Part shown: positions 21,576-33,027 of the stretch, piece after piece
Position numbering within the stretch: position 1 is the first letter of the stretch
Layout: each line of letters begins with the position of its first letter
Source: Leptodactylus fallax
Taxonomy: Eukaryota > Chordata > Amphibia > Anura > Leptodactylidae
DNA length: 64,000 nt
Direction of reading: 5' to 3'
Assembly (NCBI GenBank): GCA_947044405.1
Contig: CAMRHE010000021.1
Coordinates: forward strand, 7,300,501 to 7,364,500
The notes under the pieces: model-generated
Databases searched by the model: none
The model's input: the letters and a program-made list of their open reading frames with translations, nothing else
Told to the model about the DNA's origin: nothing
Position numbers and translations under genes: made by a program

Positions 21576-24500
21576 ATGGAGAAGCGATATAGCTCAGAGG
21601 GGAACCTCCCACTAGCTACTACATGGGATTACCGACCTCCTGTTCCTCCCCTGGTTCAGGTAAAGGAAGAACCCCACTCAGCCAGTTACCCCCCCAGTAT
21701 GGCCGTCGCTAGCAGTTCCTCTAGTGACAGTGCTATTAGAACTTTAGCCAGGCTGACTGAAATGTTAGCTCAGGGCCTGCAGGCCACTCACTACAAGAAA
21801 CTAAAAGTATTCTCTGGTAATGTCCCAGTACCACAAGGGGAGGAAAACTTTGAGATATGGAAAGAACATACTCTCCAATGCCTGAAGGAATGGTCTTGCT
21901 CTGAAGAAGGCAAGCGGCAGCGTATCAGTGAAAGTTTGCGGTCTCCTGCTGCAGAATTGATCCGCTTGTACAGAGACTCTCATGAAGGAGTGAGTGCATT
22001 GGACTATATACAAGTACTGTCTGATCACTTTGAGCCATACTATGACCTTGCCCAGATGGTTGCTGATTACCGAATGGTTCGTCAAAAAGAAGGGGAAAAT
22101 GTCTCTACTTTTATTAACCGTTTACAGCTACTTCTTTCACGTCTGGTGGACCACGCAGCTATATCTACTTCAGAGGTAGACGCTATGAGAACCAGTCAGT
22201 TGGTGAGAGGGTTACAACCTCATCATCCTCTTGCTCAAGTACTCAAGGTCTTACTATCTGATAGAGTCCTTCCATTTCCTGACTTAATGAAGTTAGTGAA
22301 GAAACAAGAAGCTGACATTAGTTTTAGTACCCCTAAGAAAGCGAAAAGCATCTCTAAAGAAGATGTTGTTCCTAATTCAAACAAGGACAAACCAGCGGAG
22401 CGGTCAGAACTTAGACAGTCCGCCACTCCACCCACTGCCACTCAACGGAGGAAGGATGCTAGAACCTGTTATAAATGTGGTCAGACGGGCCATACTGCCA
22501 GACAGTGTACGGAGGACAGTGAGGGATTGGGACACAGTGCTGTCTTCTCTATTCAGAATCAAAGACACCGAAGGAAGGCGGGCCGAGTAAAGACCAGAGG
22601 CGCTATCGCGGGCTCCAGCTCCATTGTCAAAGTCACTGTCAATGGTCATGCCGCTCCTGCCCTGTTTGATACAGGATCTCAAGTGACCCTGATTTATCGC
22701 TCGTTCTACCAAAAGTATCTGAGGGATATACCTCTTCAGTCTACGGGACAAATGAAATTGTGGGGGCTTAATTCAGGATCATATCCTGTAGATGGCAGCC
22801 TACAAGTAGTTATAGCTGTCCCTGAATTAGAAGATCAGAGTGTCGCTCCCATGAAGATTACGGCTCTTGTCTGCCCTGATACAGGGGATTCTTGTGCAGC
22901 TCCTGTGATACTTGGCACTAATTGTCCCGCAGTGCATTATGCTTTTCAGAAGTTTCTTGGAAGAGATTGGAACCCTGCAGCTCAGCCGGTGAATATATCT
23001 TCTGATCTTAGAGAACTCTGTGATGCCCTGTCTACTGGCTATCGACATGGAATGGTATATCATATCGGTGAGAGAACCGTGGAAGTTCCTGCCGGCGGGG
23101 AGAGAGTTCTGAGAGTAGCCTCCAGCATTGCTCCCGATTTGCTTGAAGGGGGGAGTTATGTCCTTATGGAAACCCCTGAAGAAATGATTAACCAGAATGG
23201 CTGGATGGTGATCCCAGAGAGAAAGGACTGGAGAAATAAAGTGGAGTTATCTACCTGTGTGACAGTGAGGAACTGTTCACCGCATCCGATCGTAATTGGA
23301 CCATACCAGAATGTGGCCCACTGCTACCCTGTGCTTGGAGTAAATCCATACGCTGAAGTGTGCAGGATTCAAATCCGAGATGCAATCCCTAATCTCAATC
23401 TTGACTTGAGTGATCCACATTTACCAGAGGCCTGGAATCAGCGTCTGACACAGAAGTTGTCTGAATTATCGGAAGTGTTCTCCATGGATGATATGGATGT
23501 AGGTTGTGCTAAAAGTGCTCAACACACTTTCCGATTGACCGATTCTACTCCCTTCCGGGAGCGACCACGGAGAGTTGCTCCAAAGGATGTTGATGAGTTA
23601 AGACAGACTCTACAGCAAATGAAAGGTCAGGGGATCATTGTGGACAGTAAGAGCCCCTATTCCTCACCTATTGTGGTGGTAAGAAAAAAATCTGGAGCAA
23701 TTCGCCTATGTGTGGATTACAGAACTCTGAACCGGAGAACCTTACCTGATCAGTATACACTGCCGAGAATTGAAGAAGCTCTGGAAGCTCTGAATGGAAA
23801 CTGTTGGTTCACAGTGCTGGACCTAAGATCGGGATACTATCAAGTCCCAATGGCACCTGAGGATCAGGAAAAGACAGCCTTCATATGCCCCTTGGGTTTC
23901 TTTCAGTTCACTCGTATGCCGCAAGGTACAAAAGGTGCGCCAGCAACGTTCCAAAGGTTGATGGAAAGAGTGTTAGGTGATTTAGTGCCCCGGGAATGCC
24001 TTGTATATCTTGACGACATTATTGTGTTTGGAAAGACGCTGGAAGAACATGAAGAACGACTCATGAGAGTACTCCAACGCTTAAAAGAAGAGGGGCTAAA
24101 GTTGTCGGCTGACAAATGCAAATTTTGTAGATCTTCGGTCACTTATGTAGGTCATATTTCTGCTGAAGGAGTTGCTACCGATCCTGGTAAGATTGAAGCT
24201 GTGGTGAATTGGCCCCGACCGCAAAATAGTACGGAGTTGCAATCTTTCTTGGGGTTTTGTGGATTCTATCGACGATTTGTGGAAGGATATTCAAAAATTG
24301 CTCGAGCCCTCCTCGACCTGTTGAAGAGTGATGCAGGAGATCCGGGAAAGAAGAAAGGGTCTTCCAAAAGCCTTTTTGGCGATAGGTGGACTGCGGATTG
24401 TGAAGAAGCATTTAAGTTGTTGAAGAAGAAATTGACAGAAGCTCCCGTTCTGGCTTATGCTGATGCACAGAAGCCATATGTGCTACATGTAGATGCCAGC

Positions 24501-25679
24501 TTTGAAGGATTAGGTGGCGTGCTGCACCAAGAATACCCGGCCGGGTTACGGCCCATAGCTTTCATAAGTCGAAGTCTTTCTCCCAGCGAGAAAAATTATC
24601 CAGTACATAAATTGGAGTTTTTGGCGCTCAAGTGGGCCATTGTTGATAAATTACATGACTATTTATACGGAGCCACATTTGAAGTAAGAACAGACAACAA
24701 TCCACTGACATACGTTTTGTCAACCGCTAAACTCGATGCTACAGGACATCGCTGGTTGGCGGCTTTATCCAACTACCAATTCACACTCAAGTATAAATCG
24801 GGGCCTAAGAACATTGGGGCAGATGCTCTATCAAGACGGCCTGGATTACCTAGTCCAGAAGTAGTGGATGAATGGGAAGAAGTGCCAAGTCCTGGAGTAG
24901 GAGCTTTGTGTGCCATGGCTGCTGTAGTTGAAGACCGAGTAGCCTTTTCTGAAACTCGGCTTATTGACTCTATTGGGGGAGGTCCCGAAGCTGTACCAGA
25001 CATGTTTGCCTACCCTGCCGCTTTAGGATCCTTTGAGAGTTGTTCTATATCTTCAAAGCGAATGATCTGGAGTCAAAAGACTGATCCTTTAATTGGACCT
25101 CTTTATCAAGCAGTGAGTTCTCAAGACAGAGAAATGTTAAAGACATCCCTACCCTCTGAATGCAGTCAACTTCTACGAGATCGGGAGAAGTTTGAAATAG
25201 ACAATGGCCTACTTTATCGTGTGGTGCTGTATCATGATCACCCTGGAAGGCGCCAACTAGTTATTCCAAGCTGCTTTCAGAAGATGATTTTCCGAAGTCT
25301 GCATGATTATCATGGTCATTTGGGACCTGAGAAGACTTATGGCCTAATACAAGACCGATTCTACTGGCCCAAAATGAGAGATACCGTGACTCGTCTGTGT
25401 AGGTGCTGTCGCAGATGTTTGCAGAGGAAGACTGTCCCGGTTAGAGCGGCCTTCATGGGACACTTGAAGAGTTCGGGCTCCATGGATCTTGTCTGCATAG
25501 ACTTCCTTTGTATTGACAACGACTCCAGAGGATTTGGAAATGTATTGGTGGTGACTGATCACTTCACACGATATGCTCAAGCCTTTCCGACTAAGGATCA
25601 AAAAGCAGTCACTGTTGCAAGAGTGCTTTGGGAAAAGTATTTTATCCATTTATGGCTTACCACACCGGTTGCATTCTGA
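21576..25679 (+). CDS. G2 gag-pol polyprotein (truncated in integrase)
   Basis: The first ATG after the primer site is 21576; the frame is also open upstream from a GTG at 21558, but ATG is preferred. It is 1367 codons. Domains: PNMA-like capsid (KLKVFSGNVPVPQGEENF at about residue 75, then IWKEHTLQCLKEW), CCHC knuckle CYKCGQTGHTARQC at about 298, protease FDTGSQVTLI at about 365, RT with CVDYRTLNRRT and YLDDIIVFG (first D about 813), RNase H starting LHVDASFEGLGG at about 973, and integrase HHCC finger (HDYHGHLG...CRCCRRC) from about 1242. The first catalytic Asp region (DLVCIDFL) follows. The frame ends at TGA 25677-25679 because of a one-base shift in the T run at about 25649-25651. Gag and pol share one frame with no shift between them. 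Expression, if any, would be from the 5' LTR. Confidence 0.92.
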   Translation: MEKRYSSEGNLPLATTWDYRPPVPPLVQVKEEPHSASYPPSMAVASSSSSDSAIRTLARLTEMLAQGLQATHYKKLKVFSGNVPVPQGEENFEIWKEHTLQCLKEWSCSEEGKRQRISESLRSPAAELIRLYRDSHEGVSALDYIQVLSDHFEPYYDLAQMVADYRMVRQKEGENVSTFINRLQLLLSRLVDHAAISTSEVDAMRTSQLVRGLQPHHPLAQVLKVLLSDRVLPFPDLMKLVKKQEADISFSTPKKAKSISKEDVVPNSNKDKPAERSELRQSATPPTATQRRKDARTCYKCGQTGHTARQCTEDSEGLGHSAVFSIQNQRHRRKAGRVKTRGAIAGSSSIVKVTVNGHAAPALFDTGSQVTLIYRSFYQKYLRDIPLQSTGQMKLWGLNSGSYPVDGSLQVVIAVPELEDQSVAPMKITALVCPDTGDSCAAPVILGTNCPAVHYAFQKFLGRDWNPAAQPVNISSDLRELCDALSTGYRHGMVYHIGERTVEVPAGGERVLRVASSIAPDLLEGGSYVLMETPEEMINQNGWMVIPERKDWRNKVELSTCVTVRNCSPHPIVIGPYQNVAHCYPVLGVNPYAEVCRIQIRDAIPNLNLDLSDPHLPEAWNQRLTQKLSELSEVFSMDDMDVGCAKSAQHTFRLTDSTPFRERPRRVAPKDVDELRQTLQQMKGQGIIVDSKSPYSSPIVVVRKKSGAIRLCVDYRTLNRRTLPDQYTLPRIEEALEALNGNCWFTVLDLRSGYYQVPMAPEDQEKTAFICPLGFFQFTRMPQGTKGAPATFQRLMERVLGDLVPRECLVYLDDIIVFGKTLEEHEERLMRVLQRLKEEGLKLSADKCKFCRSSVTYVGHISAEGVATDPGKIEAVVNWPRPQNSTELQSFLGFCGFYRRFVEGYSKIARALLDLLKSDAGDPGKKKGSSKSLFGDRWTADCEEAFKLLKKKLTEAPVLAYADAQKPYVLHVDASFEGLGGVLHQEYPAGLRPIAFISRSLSPSEKNYPVHKLEFLALKWAIVDKLHDYLYGATFEVRTDNNPLTYVLSTAKLDATGHRWLAALSNYQFTLKYKSGPKNIGADALSRRPGLPSPEVVDEWEEVPSPGVGALCAMAAVVEDRVAFSETRLIDSIGGGPEAVPDMFAYPAALGSFESCSISSKRMIWSQKTDPLIGPLYQAVSSQDREMLKTSLPSECSQLLRDREKFEIDNGLLYRVVLYHDHPGRRQLVIPSCFQKMIFRSLHDYHGHLGPEKTYGLIQDRFYWPKMRDTVTRLCRCCRRCLQRKTVPVRAAFMGHLKSSGSMDLVCIDFLCIDNDSRGFGNVLVVTDHFTRYAQAFPTKDQKAVTVARVLWEKYFIHLWLTTPVAF

Positions 25680-26793
25680 TCAAGGCCGGGATTTTGAGAG
25701 TAACCTGATCAAAGAGTTACTTCAGTTGTTGAACATCCGCAAAAGTCGGACGACGCCTTACCATCCAGAGGGAGATGCCCTTCCTGAAAGATTTAACAGG
25801 ACTTTACTTGATATGCTTGGTACCTTACGAATTGAGGATAAGCGATCCTGGAGTCGAAAAGTGGAGGCTATGGTGCATGCCTATAATAGTACAAGGCACT
25901 AGAGCACAGGATATTCACCATACTTTCTGATGTTTGGAAGAGAGCCTAGGCTGCCTATTGACATCTTGTTGGGAGTCTCTACCGATGGTATCAGTCATCG
26001 AGATCATTACCGATATGTGGCACGTTTGAAAGAAACGCTTAAGAGTGCTTATGAGCTGGCTGAGGAAAATGCGGCCAAAGTGAATGAAGGAAATAAAAGG
26101 AGATTTGATCTTCGAGTAAGATACCGAGAATTGAACCCTGGGGACCATGTTCTGCTACGGAATTTGGGAGCATCTGCAAAACATAAGCTGGCTGATCGAT
26201 GGCGGAGTGAACTCTTTACAGTGGTAGATCGGTTGCCTGGAATACCAGTCTACAAGATAAAAGGACGGGACGGGAGGATCAGGACTTGGCATAGAAATCA
26301 TTTGTTGCCTGTACCTCAGATTGATGGTATGGATATCTCCAATGATGGCTCGGCCTACGATTCTCCACAGTCCTTAGCCGATATTCCACCTGACCTTCCT
26401 GAAACTCCTGAGAGTGATTGGACTGTGGCTCCTGAAGTTCCTAGATCACCAGTATCTTCTCCTTCAGGGAGACCTATGAACCCTCAAACTCCAGAATTCG
26501 TACCTAGATCTGTGTCTACAGATGAGCAGGGATCTAGCTCTCCTACGCCACCAACACCATCCCCTCCCATGGCAGACAACCCTAGTTTAGGGCCTGGACA
26601 TGCTAGTTTACCTCAGAGAGAGGTACGGAGAGGAGAGAGAATTAGACACCCTCCACCTATGCTGACATATGATAGTTTGGGGGACCCCAGATTTACTACT
26701 CAGCCTCATTTATACCATGCTTGGGTGGGTGCAGTGTCCACTTTGGTCAATATGTTACCAATTTTCGCTCCTGCTGGCATGTATACCTATTAA
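25652..26793 (+). pseudogene. G2 integrase core and C-terminal part, detached from pol
   Basis: After the one-base shift near 25650 the reading continues in the next frame with HSDQGRDFES (second catalytic Asp) and PERFNRTLL (catalytic Glu). A TAG at 25900-25902 breaks it just before the conserved STGYSPYFLMFGR region. The last 287 codons (from ATG 25930) hold the integrase C-terminal domain: KLADRWRSELFTVVDRLPG and YKIKGRDGRIRTWHRNHLLP. A Pro/Ser-rich tail ends in a motif typical of gypsy elements (RIRHPPPMLTYDSLGDP). The two breaks separate the catalytic residues, so this copy should not make working integrase. Confidence 0.88.
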
Positions 26794-26902
26794 CCTGTTG
26801 TGACTCTGTAAATGCAAAAGCAACCATATTGATATTGTCATTGGTAATGTTGACTGTATACTATGACTTTGTATGTCTTTGACGTGACGTAAAGATTTCA
26901 CC

Positions 26903-26912
26903 AGAGGGAGAG
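26903..26912 (+). other. Polypurine tract of element G2
   Basis: AGAGGGAGAG lies directly before the 3' LTR. Confidence 0.8.
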
Positions 26913-27923
26913 TGTAGGGAACTGCCATTTCTACTAGTATATAATGTATCTGGCTTCCTTGCCCCTGCAGTTTGGCTTCAGAGACCCCAGGAATTCAGTG
27001 CAAGTTTTGTTTTGTAAATACAGTGAGTCAGACACATGTGAGGCATAGCTGCTGGGGGGAGAGATGTGAGCAGAGCTGCTGAGACAGACATGTTATGTCT
27101 GGGGGAGTCTAAGAGCCACTTGTTCCTCTTTACTTCACAGTATATAGTTAGGTATGTGTTACCCCCTATATACTCACAGGACCTAGCTAGTAACCGTAGT
27201 TAGGGATCCATATATATATATAGTTCAGGGCAGTGATAGGTTAGGCTTCCGAAGGCCAACTAGCTAGTTAGAGGCCCGGTGGCACTAGTAGTTTAGCTGG
27301 CAGGTTAAGGACTCAGTGTTAGGGTAGTCAGGCCTGCATCTACTGCCGTCACCGTCGCCCTGTTTGCTGCCTGTGAAGAATCTCACCATCATCATCATCA
27401 TCTCCTGATCGGCTGTCTGTCATCTCCTGGAAGAATCCGAGGATCCACAGTCATCCACAGGGGCCCCTGCATCTCTTCTGTTGCCTGGAGGTATTGTGCA
27501 CTGGACTCTTGCTATATATCTATATATATACCCGGGTATATAACCTAAGACGGTTGAGGACTTGCTGGTTGTTGTAGTATTGCTGTGTTCTGAGTATATT
27601 TTATGTATTTATTATTACCCTGTTGATTCTTATAAAGCTACTGTTATAACCTTATGTGGCATCTGTATGTATTCTTCAGACTGTGAGATTAGTACAGTGA
27701 TCCTTGTTAAGGCTACTAACTGTACTTCATGGGTAAGTCCCAGGAAGAGATCCTCCCTGTAATACAGAGGCTCTATCCTGGGTGGAGGCACTGATATATT
27801 TCATATATGTTCCCACTCTTCCCTTCAGCGAAGGCTTCAGGACCCATTATACAAACAGGTCAGCGCCAGAGTCTGTTGCGGGAGGGATAATACTCCCCCC
27901 CCCCCCCCCCAAATAGGGCTACA
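26913..27923 (+). repeat. 3' LTR of element G2
   Basis: Second copy of the 1011-bp LTR, followed by the target duplication GTTG. It holds a longer C homopolymer than the 5' copy near 27895. Confidence 0.94.
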
Positions 27924-27927
27924 GTTG

Positions 27928-29341
27928 CATGGCACAGTACACTCACTGCACTACATACAGGTAAGCAGCATACAGTATTTCATGTTGCCTATATGCCCAT
28001 ACTGTATAATAAACCAGATAGAATATTTAACAAACTACTCAGTATATTATATATAGATGCATTGGGTGGATAAGATGACATCTGGGTAGAGGGGAAGGTT
28101 GACCACTATCCTCCCTCCTGGTCCTTGTCTCCTTACTATCTATCATTGTGAAGCCCCCATCACCAATCAACTTCCTCACAAAGCTAAATGGGCCCTAGTT
28201 TAAGTCAAGGGCTAGGTTGCAGGTTAATGCTGAAAAAAGCGAGGAAGGTAATATTTGCTTTTATCTGTATAAAGGGCCCCCAGAATGAATTTCACTGGTG
28301 CCCTAGGCACCCCAATCAGACTCTGTTGGGGAAGGATGTTGCAATGCTCATTCACTATTGAACAGCATGCTTTAAAAAGGAATGGCAATCCTGTAATGCA
28401 TTGCGATAGACATCCTTATTCTCTAACAGGGCAAATGGTAAGAATATGTAGATGCATCTACCAATCTGCTGTGCTTAAATTGGCCATACACATTGCACAT
28501 TTGAACAGCTGCTATGTGGCCATCCAATTGATGATGGGATTGTTCAGACAATATCACAATCAATATCATTGGGGGGGGGGGGTAGTTCATTTCACTGTTA
28601 AAGATATATATAAATATATAATATATTTCAACTGATGGGAATCTAATGTGAATAGCAAGACCTGTAAGACCAGAAGCATAGTGTTTTTTTATTTTTAATA
28701 TAGTATATTCTGCTTGTTGTCAATGAAATTACTTGTGCATTTAACAATGAATAAAAATAGGTTTGTTTTTTCTAGGCAACATCTACATTTTAGCTTCCGT
28801 ATAACAAAATACTTCCTCTACTGGCTATATCTAGCATTGTATCATTGGGTTATTGATGTTTAGTCACATCAATTATATTTCCTATTGCAACCAATTAAAC
28901 TGTACATACAGTAAATATTAAACATGTAAACTGACAAACAAGGAACAAATGAATGTAGGGCCATAGGGGAGAGAGGAAGGAGTAGAAGGTGAAAGAAAGA
29001 AAAGAACAAAAGATGGCAAGAGAAGGGTAGTAATGGAAGTTAAGTTTGGCTTACATCAAGGGATTCCAGTCTGATTCCTCATTATTTTCTGCTGCCGTAT
29101 TTGGCTGTGGTATAGCCGCAATGGAATGCCAATGCAATGGGAGGCAGATTCAGGGGTGGAATCCGCCCCCAAATCCACAACAAATTTCTATGTGTGAATG
29201 TACCCTCAGTTTTCCAGTGTCTAAATACTACCAAATGTACATCCAGCAGAAAGATATCAAGAACACGCTTCTTCGGGGACAAGATTACCTGGCAGTATGG
29301 ACATCAGGGCCTTTTATGATTTATGGCGAGGTAAAAGGGTA
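27928..29341. other. Unique stretch, no gene recognised
   Basis: AT-rich, with a G10-11 run near 28572 and only short ORFs lacking domains. Nothing else is recognised. Confidence 0.4.
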
Positions 29342-29776
29342 TTAAAGGGTATTCCCATGACCATAATCATATCTATATTTGTAGATAATAAAAAGTTAAA
29401 CATTTTGCAAATATAAGCAGTTAAAAATTCTGAGTTTTAAAGATTTTCTCTAACTATCGTAGTGGTTACACTCTGTTGTCTCGATCAGTTGCCAATGGAT
29501 ACAACCACTAATGCAGAAACTTTTCATGGTCTGGGACTTGTCAGGAACTCAGCTATGATTTTCTTATTGTAGCCGGGTTATCAGGCAGAGACACTACATG
29601 TATCAGAAGATATCCCGGCCACAATAAGGAAATCATGGCTGATTTTCTGACCTTAGAAAGTTCCTGCATTCATGGTCATATCCACTGGCAACCGATCAAG
29701 ACAACAATTTACTTGCAAAAATGAACTTTTAATTATCTTTAAATTTAAAAATGGTTATGTTCATGGGAAAACCCCT
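29342..29776. mobile_element. TTAA-type short element
   Basis: It begins TTAAAGGGTATTCCCATGA and ends TCATGGGAAAACCCCTTTA, which are terminal inverted repeats next to TTAA or TTAG. The interior matches the older copy at 4890-5313. TTAA targets are typical of piggyBac and Kolobok-type elements, but no transposase is present to decide. It abuts a family X element on its right. Confidence 0.7.
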
Positions 29777-30214
29777 TTAGGCTAAAGCCCCATATAACAC
29801 ACCACAGCAAAAAAGCGCTGCGGGAAAAACCGAGGTGGCAACGCATCGCGGTTTTTCCAGCAGCGCTTTCTGCTTCAATTATACCTAAAGGAAAACCACC
29901 AGTGTTTCTGTAGGTATAATTGACATGCTGCGATTTCCAAAACAGCAATGGTTTTTGATATCACAGCGTGTCCGCAGCGCGTATTTTCCCACACTGTGAG
30001 GCCCCATGTTGTGGAAACGCAGCTTTTTTTTTGATGCGTTTTTTTTTTAGTCAAACTCAGGAATGGATTGAGCAGAAGGTAGAAGTATAAGAACTTCCTA
30101 GATATTTCCCATTTCTTTTGTAGTCATTCTTGGCTTTGGCTCAAAAAAACGCAGCAAAATCTGCAACAAAAAAAGCTGCGTTTTGTGGGTCCGCAATGTG
30201 GGTCCTCAGCCTAA
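29777..30214. mobile_element. Short inverted-repeat element, family X (copy b)
   Basis: It begins TTAGGCTAAAGCCCCAT and ends GGGTCCTCAGCCTAA. Internal family words are GCGCTGCGGGAAAAACCG, TATAATTGACATGCTGCGA and repeated AAACGCAGC. Non-coding. Confidence 0.7.
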
Positions 30215-31290
30215 ATGTGATTATAAAAAAATTACCACCAAAAAAAAAAAAATGCAAGTTAGTATATTGTAGACACTAATCTTTGTATAAGCATTCTTTG
30301 ACACACATAACGCTATATCATATTTAACATCCCAAAAGCTTTGTAATAACGAAGTTGTTAGAAATTAAGATTTACCTCTTCTCTGTGCTAACTTAGGGGC
30401 ACTAGAGAAGAAGCTACACAAGTCTAGTATTTCAAATTTAATAGGGATTCCAATTGAAATAGAGCAGCTTGCCACATTTTTATCTGTATGATCAGCTTTT
30501 TGCTATATTTCTATTGAATTTGACACTGCACACAAAATATTGCATTGTGTATGGAATTATGATGTCATATAAATCATATGACATCATATTCAGTGGCAAA
30601 GTAATCTTCAGCATATCCCTATGAATTTTGTATTTGTGGGCTGTGAGTTAATAGTAAACAAGTAAAAGTACCATTTACATTGTGTGTTCACATATAATAA
30701 TAAAATGTAGTGACTGAGAATAGCGAGCAGAATCAGTACCCTGTGGGTTAAACATTTAAAATGGATTTTAGGAAGAAAATGATGCGAATAGACATTTGAA
30801 CTCATCCATAGAGAGCGAATCTCATGGTTCTCAATAGTCTAATATATATTGTTCCACATCAAGCTGTGTCCTGGTGGAATGACATATAAATGGTTCCATC
30901 TGTTAAAAATCCCAAACTTTCCCCAAGGTAATCTGCTAAATCGTGGAGAATGTTCTCTTCTCCTCTGTGTATAACTGTGAATGTGATTGTATTTTCAATG
31001 CAAACAAATTAATTTATCACAGTACTATTTTTTTTTCTTTTTGGTAAGAAGTCCTACATCTTTCAGTGTACTGAATAGGATTCATAAAATTGAAATATAT
31101 TTTCATAATAGGAAAAGAAAGCAACAACAAATCTATTAAAATAATTCCATAATTTGCTGTGCAGCAAAGCCTTCTTTATACCATTCAGATTCTTAGAATA
31201 TATTATGGCTGCCATTATACTTATATACATATATACACTTATATTTATTTAAAATTTTACAGTGGTTTGGTTTGTAGTAAACATGGATTG
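30215..31290. other. Unique AT-rich stretch, no gene recognised
   Basis: No transposon motif or exon is visible. A local palindrome ATGATGTCATATAAATCATA lies near 30558. Confidence 0.4.
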
Positions 31291-31550
31291 TTGAAGGGAT
31301 TATCCAGTTTCTAACATTGATGGCCTTTCCTTAGGATAGGTACTGCAGCGCTGCCCCATAGATTTCAATGGGTACCTACACTCACCGCTACAGTTTGTAC
31401 GGCTTGTGGTACGAAAGTAATACCGCGAACTGCGCAGTCTCGGTAATGGAGACCTGCGGGGGTCCCAGGTGTTGGACCCCTGAAGATCTATTACTGATTA
31501 CCTATCCTAAGGATAGGCCATCAATGTTAGAAACCGGATAACCCCTTTAA
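31291..31550. mobile_element. TTAA-type MITE with long terminal inverted repeats
   Basis: Left arm (31291-31340) and right arm (about 31498-31550) are inverted repeats of about 50 bp sharing TTCTAACATTGATGGCC and CCTTAGGATAGGT. It ends GGATAACCCCTTTAA. Total 260 bp, non-coding. Confidence 0.8.
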
Positions 31551-32059
31551 GCTCTTCTACTTGCTTAGTCTATTGTTGTACATGTAAGTATTCTTCTGAA
31601 GGGATGGTAATGTACCTAGTGTGCATCGTTTCAGTACAATCCACCTTACTCTAAAATGTCACACCGGATGTATTACATTTAGTAAATATGTCATTGTTTA
31701 AAGCATCGCTAGATTTTTATAACTGTAGTTGTATTAAAGCAGTAGGCAAAGCATACAGTCAAAGAATAGGGCTATGTAGGCAGTGTTTGTAAAGTGGGCA
31801 CCACTAGTCCTGATGACTTGGGCACCAAGAGCTCAAGAGCTTCTCTTATATATTTATTAGGTGTCAGCTGAGCGCTATGGGCACTAAAAACTATTTTAGG
31901 CTGGAAACATAATGTGTGTCACAGCATGTGGATGAGTTTTGTTCAATCACTGAAGTACAAGGAATTTACAGGTTTGTTTTTTTTGTTGCATTTTTGTTGT
32001 TTCTGCCCCTTCTTCCAAGTGGCATAACTTATTAATATTCTTCCATCAAAATTGGAGTA
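31551..32059. other. Unique stretch, no gene recognised
   Basis: No ORF, inverted repeat or element motif is recognised here. Confidence 0.4.
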
Positions 32060-32212
32060 TTAGGCTGAAGCCCCATGTGGTGTAAACGCCGCGGCAAAAA
32101 CTGCAGCGTTTTACAGTCACTGCAAAGTGCATGGGATTCTAGCGAATCCCATCCACACTTTGCAGAAACATACGCGCAGTGGAAACGCTGCGATTTCCAA
32201 AACCGTTGCACT
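32060..32212. mobile_element. Family X element, left fragment (copy c)
   Basis: It begins TTAGGCTGAAGCCCCATGTG and runs through GGGATTCTAGCGAATCCCAT to GCTGCGATTTCCAAAACC, then family similarity stops. The right end is missing. The sequence up to 32725 holds nothing I recognise. Confidence 0.6.
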
Positions 32213-32725
32213 ATATAACTCCCATAACAGTATATGATAGAAAGCGCACAATGCAAAATGCTAATAACACACCCACAATCCACGAGGGGGTTGGATGCCA
32301 GCATATCAAATGCACACAGATAAAGCTCACATAAGGTGCTGGTCACATAATCATATGAGGCACGCCGTGCTATGGAACAACCAGTGTGTTATTATTATTA
32401 TGTGTGTCTTCCGGTATTGGGTAAGTATGGCCTTTTTGTCTCAGTGGTATGTCTAGTAAGGACTACTGATTTATATGTCTACAAAGATCTCCTATCATTT
32501 CAGTCTTTTTTTTTATTTTTAATTTGCCACCCTTTTGTACAAAGTAATATTTCATAGTGTGATAACCACATAAACCTCACTGATTATATACCTTATATGG
32601 TTTTTGTGGGATTGATTTAAAAAAAGCCAAAAAAACAAAAACGTATTCCTTCATCTATAAGGATATTCATATCGTGGGTGGGCCGGGCTTAGGCTGCATG
32701 TGATTGCTGGAACATATGTGGCCGT

Positions 32726-33027
32726 TTAGGCTAAGGCCCCACGTTGTGGAACGCAGCTAAAAAAACGATGTGTAAAAAAAGCAGCGGAAACGCATCATGT
32801 TGCGGATTTTCTTCCCTTACTACACCCATAGGGAAAACATGAGTATTTCCACAGGTGTAACTGACATGGTGTGTTTTTCCGCATCTGTTTTATACTGCAT
32901 TGTGTGGATGGGATTAGCCAGAATCTCATTCACTTTGCTGGTACTGTTAAATGCTGCATTTTTTTCTGTTGCTTTTCTGCAGCAAACAAAACGCTGTGTT
33001 CCTGCAACGTGGAACTTCAGCTTTAGG
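32726..33027. mobile_element. Short inverted-repeat element, family X (copy d)
   Basis: It begins TTAGGCTAAGGCCCCACGT and ends ACGTGGAACTTCAGCTTTA. Internal words TGTAACTGACATGG and GGATGGGATTAGCCAGAATC match the family. Non-coding. Confidence 0.65.

Larger units (their letters stand above)
20521..27923 (+). mobile_element. Near-complete Ty3/gypsy LTR retrotransposon (element G2)
   Basis: LTRs of 1011 bp each (20521-21531 and 26913-27923) begin TGTAGGGAAC and end GGGCTACA. A 4-bp target duplication GTTG flanks the element (20517-20520 and 27924-27927). By eye the LTRs differ by about 13 substitutions and a few short indels in simple-sequence tracts (about 98.7 % identity). Order is PNMA-like gag, zinc knuckle, protease, RT, RNase H, integrase. 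Only two disabling changes are seen, both in integrase. There is no envelope ORF. Confidence 0.95.
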
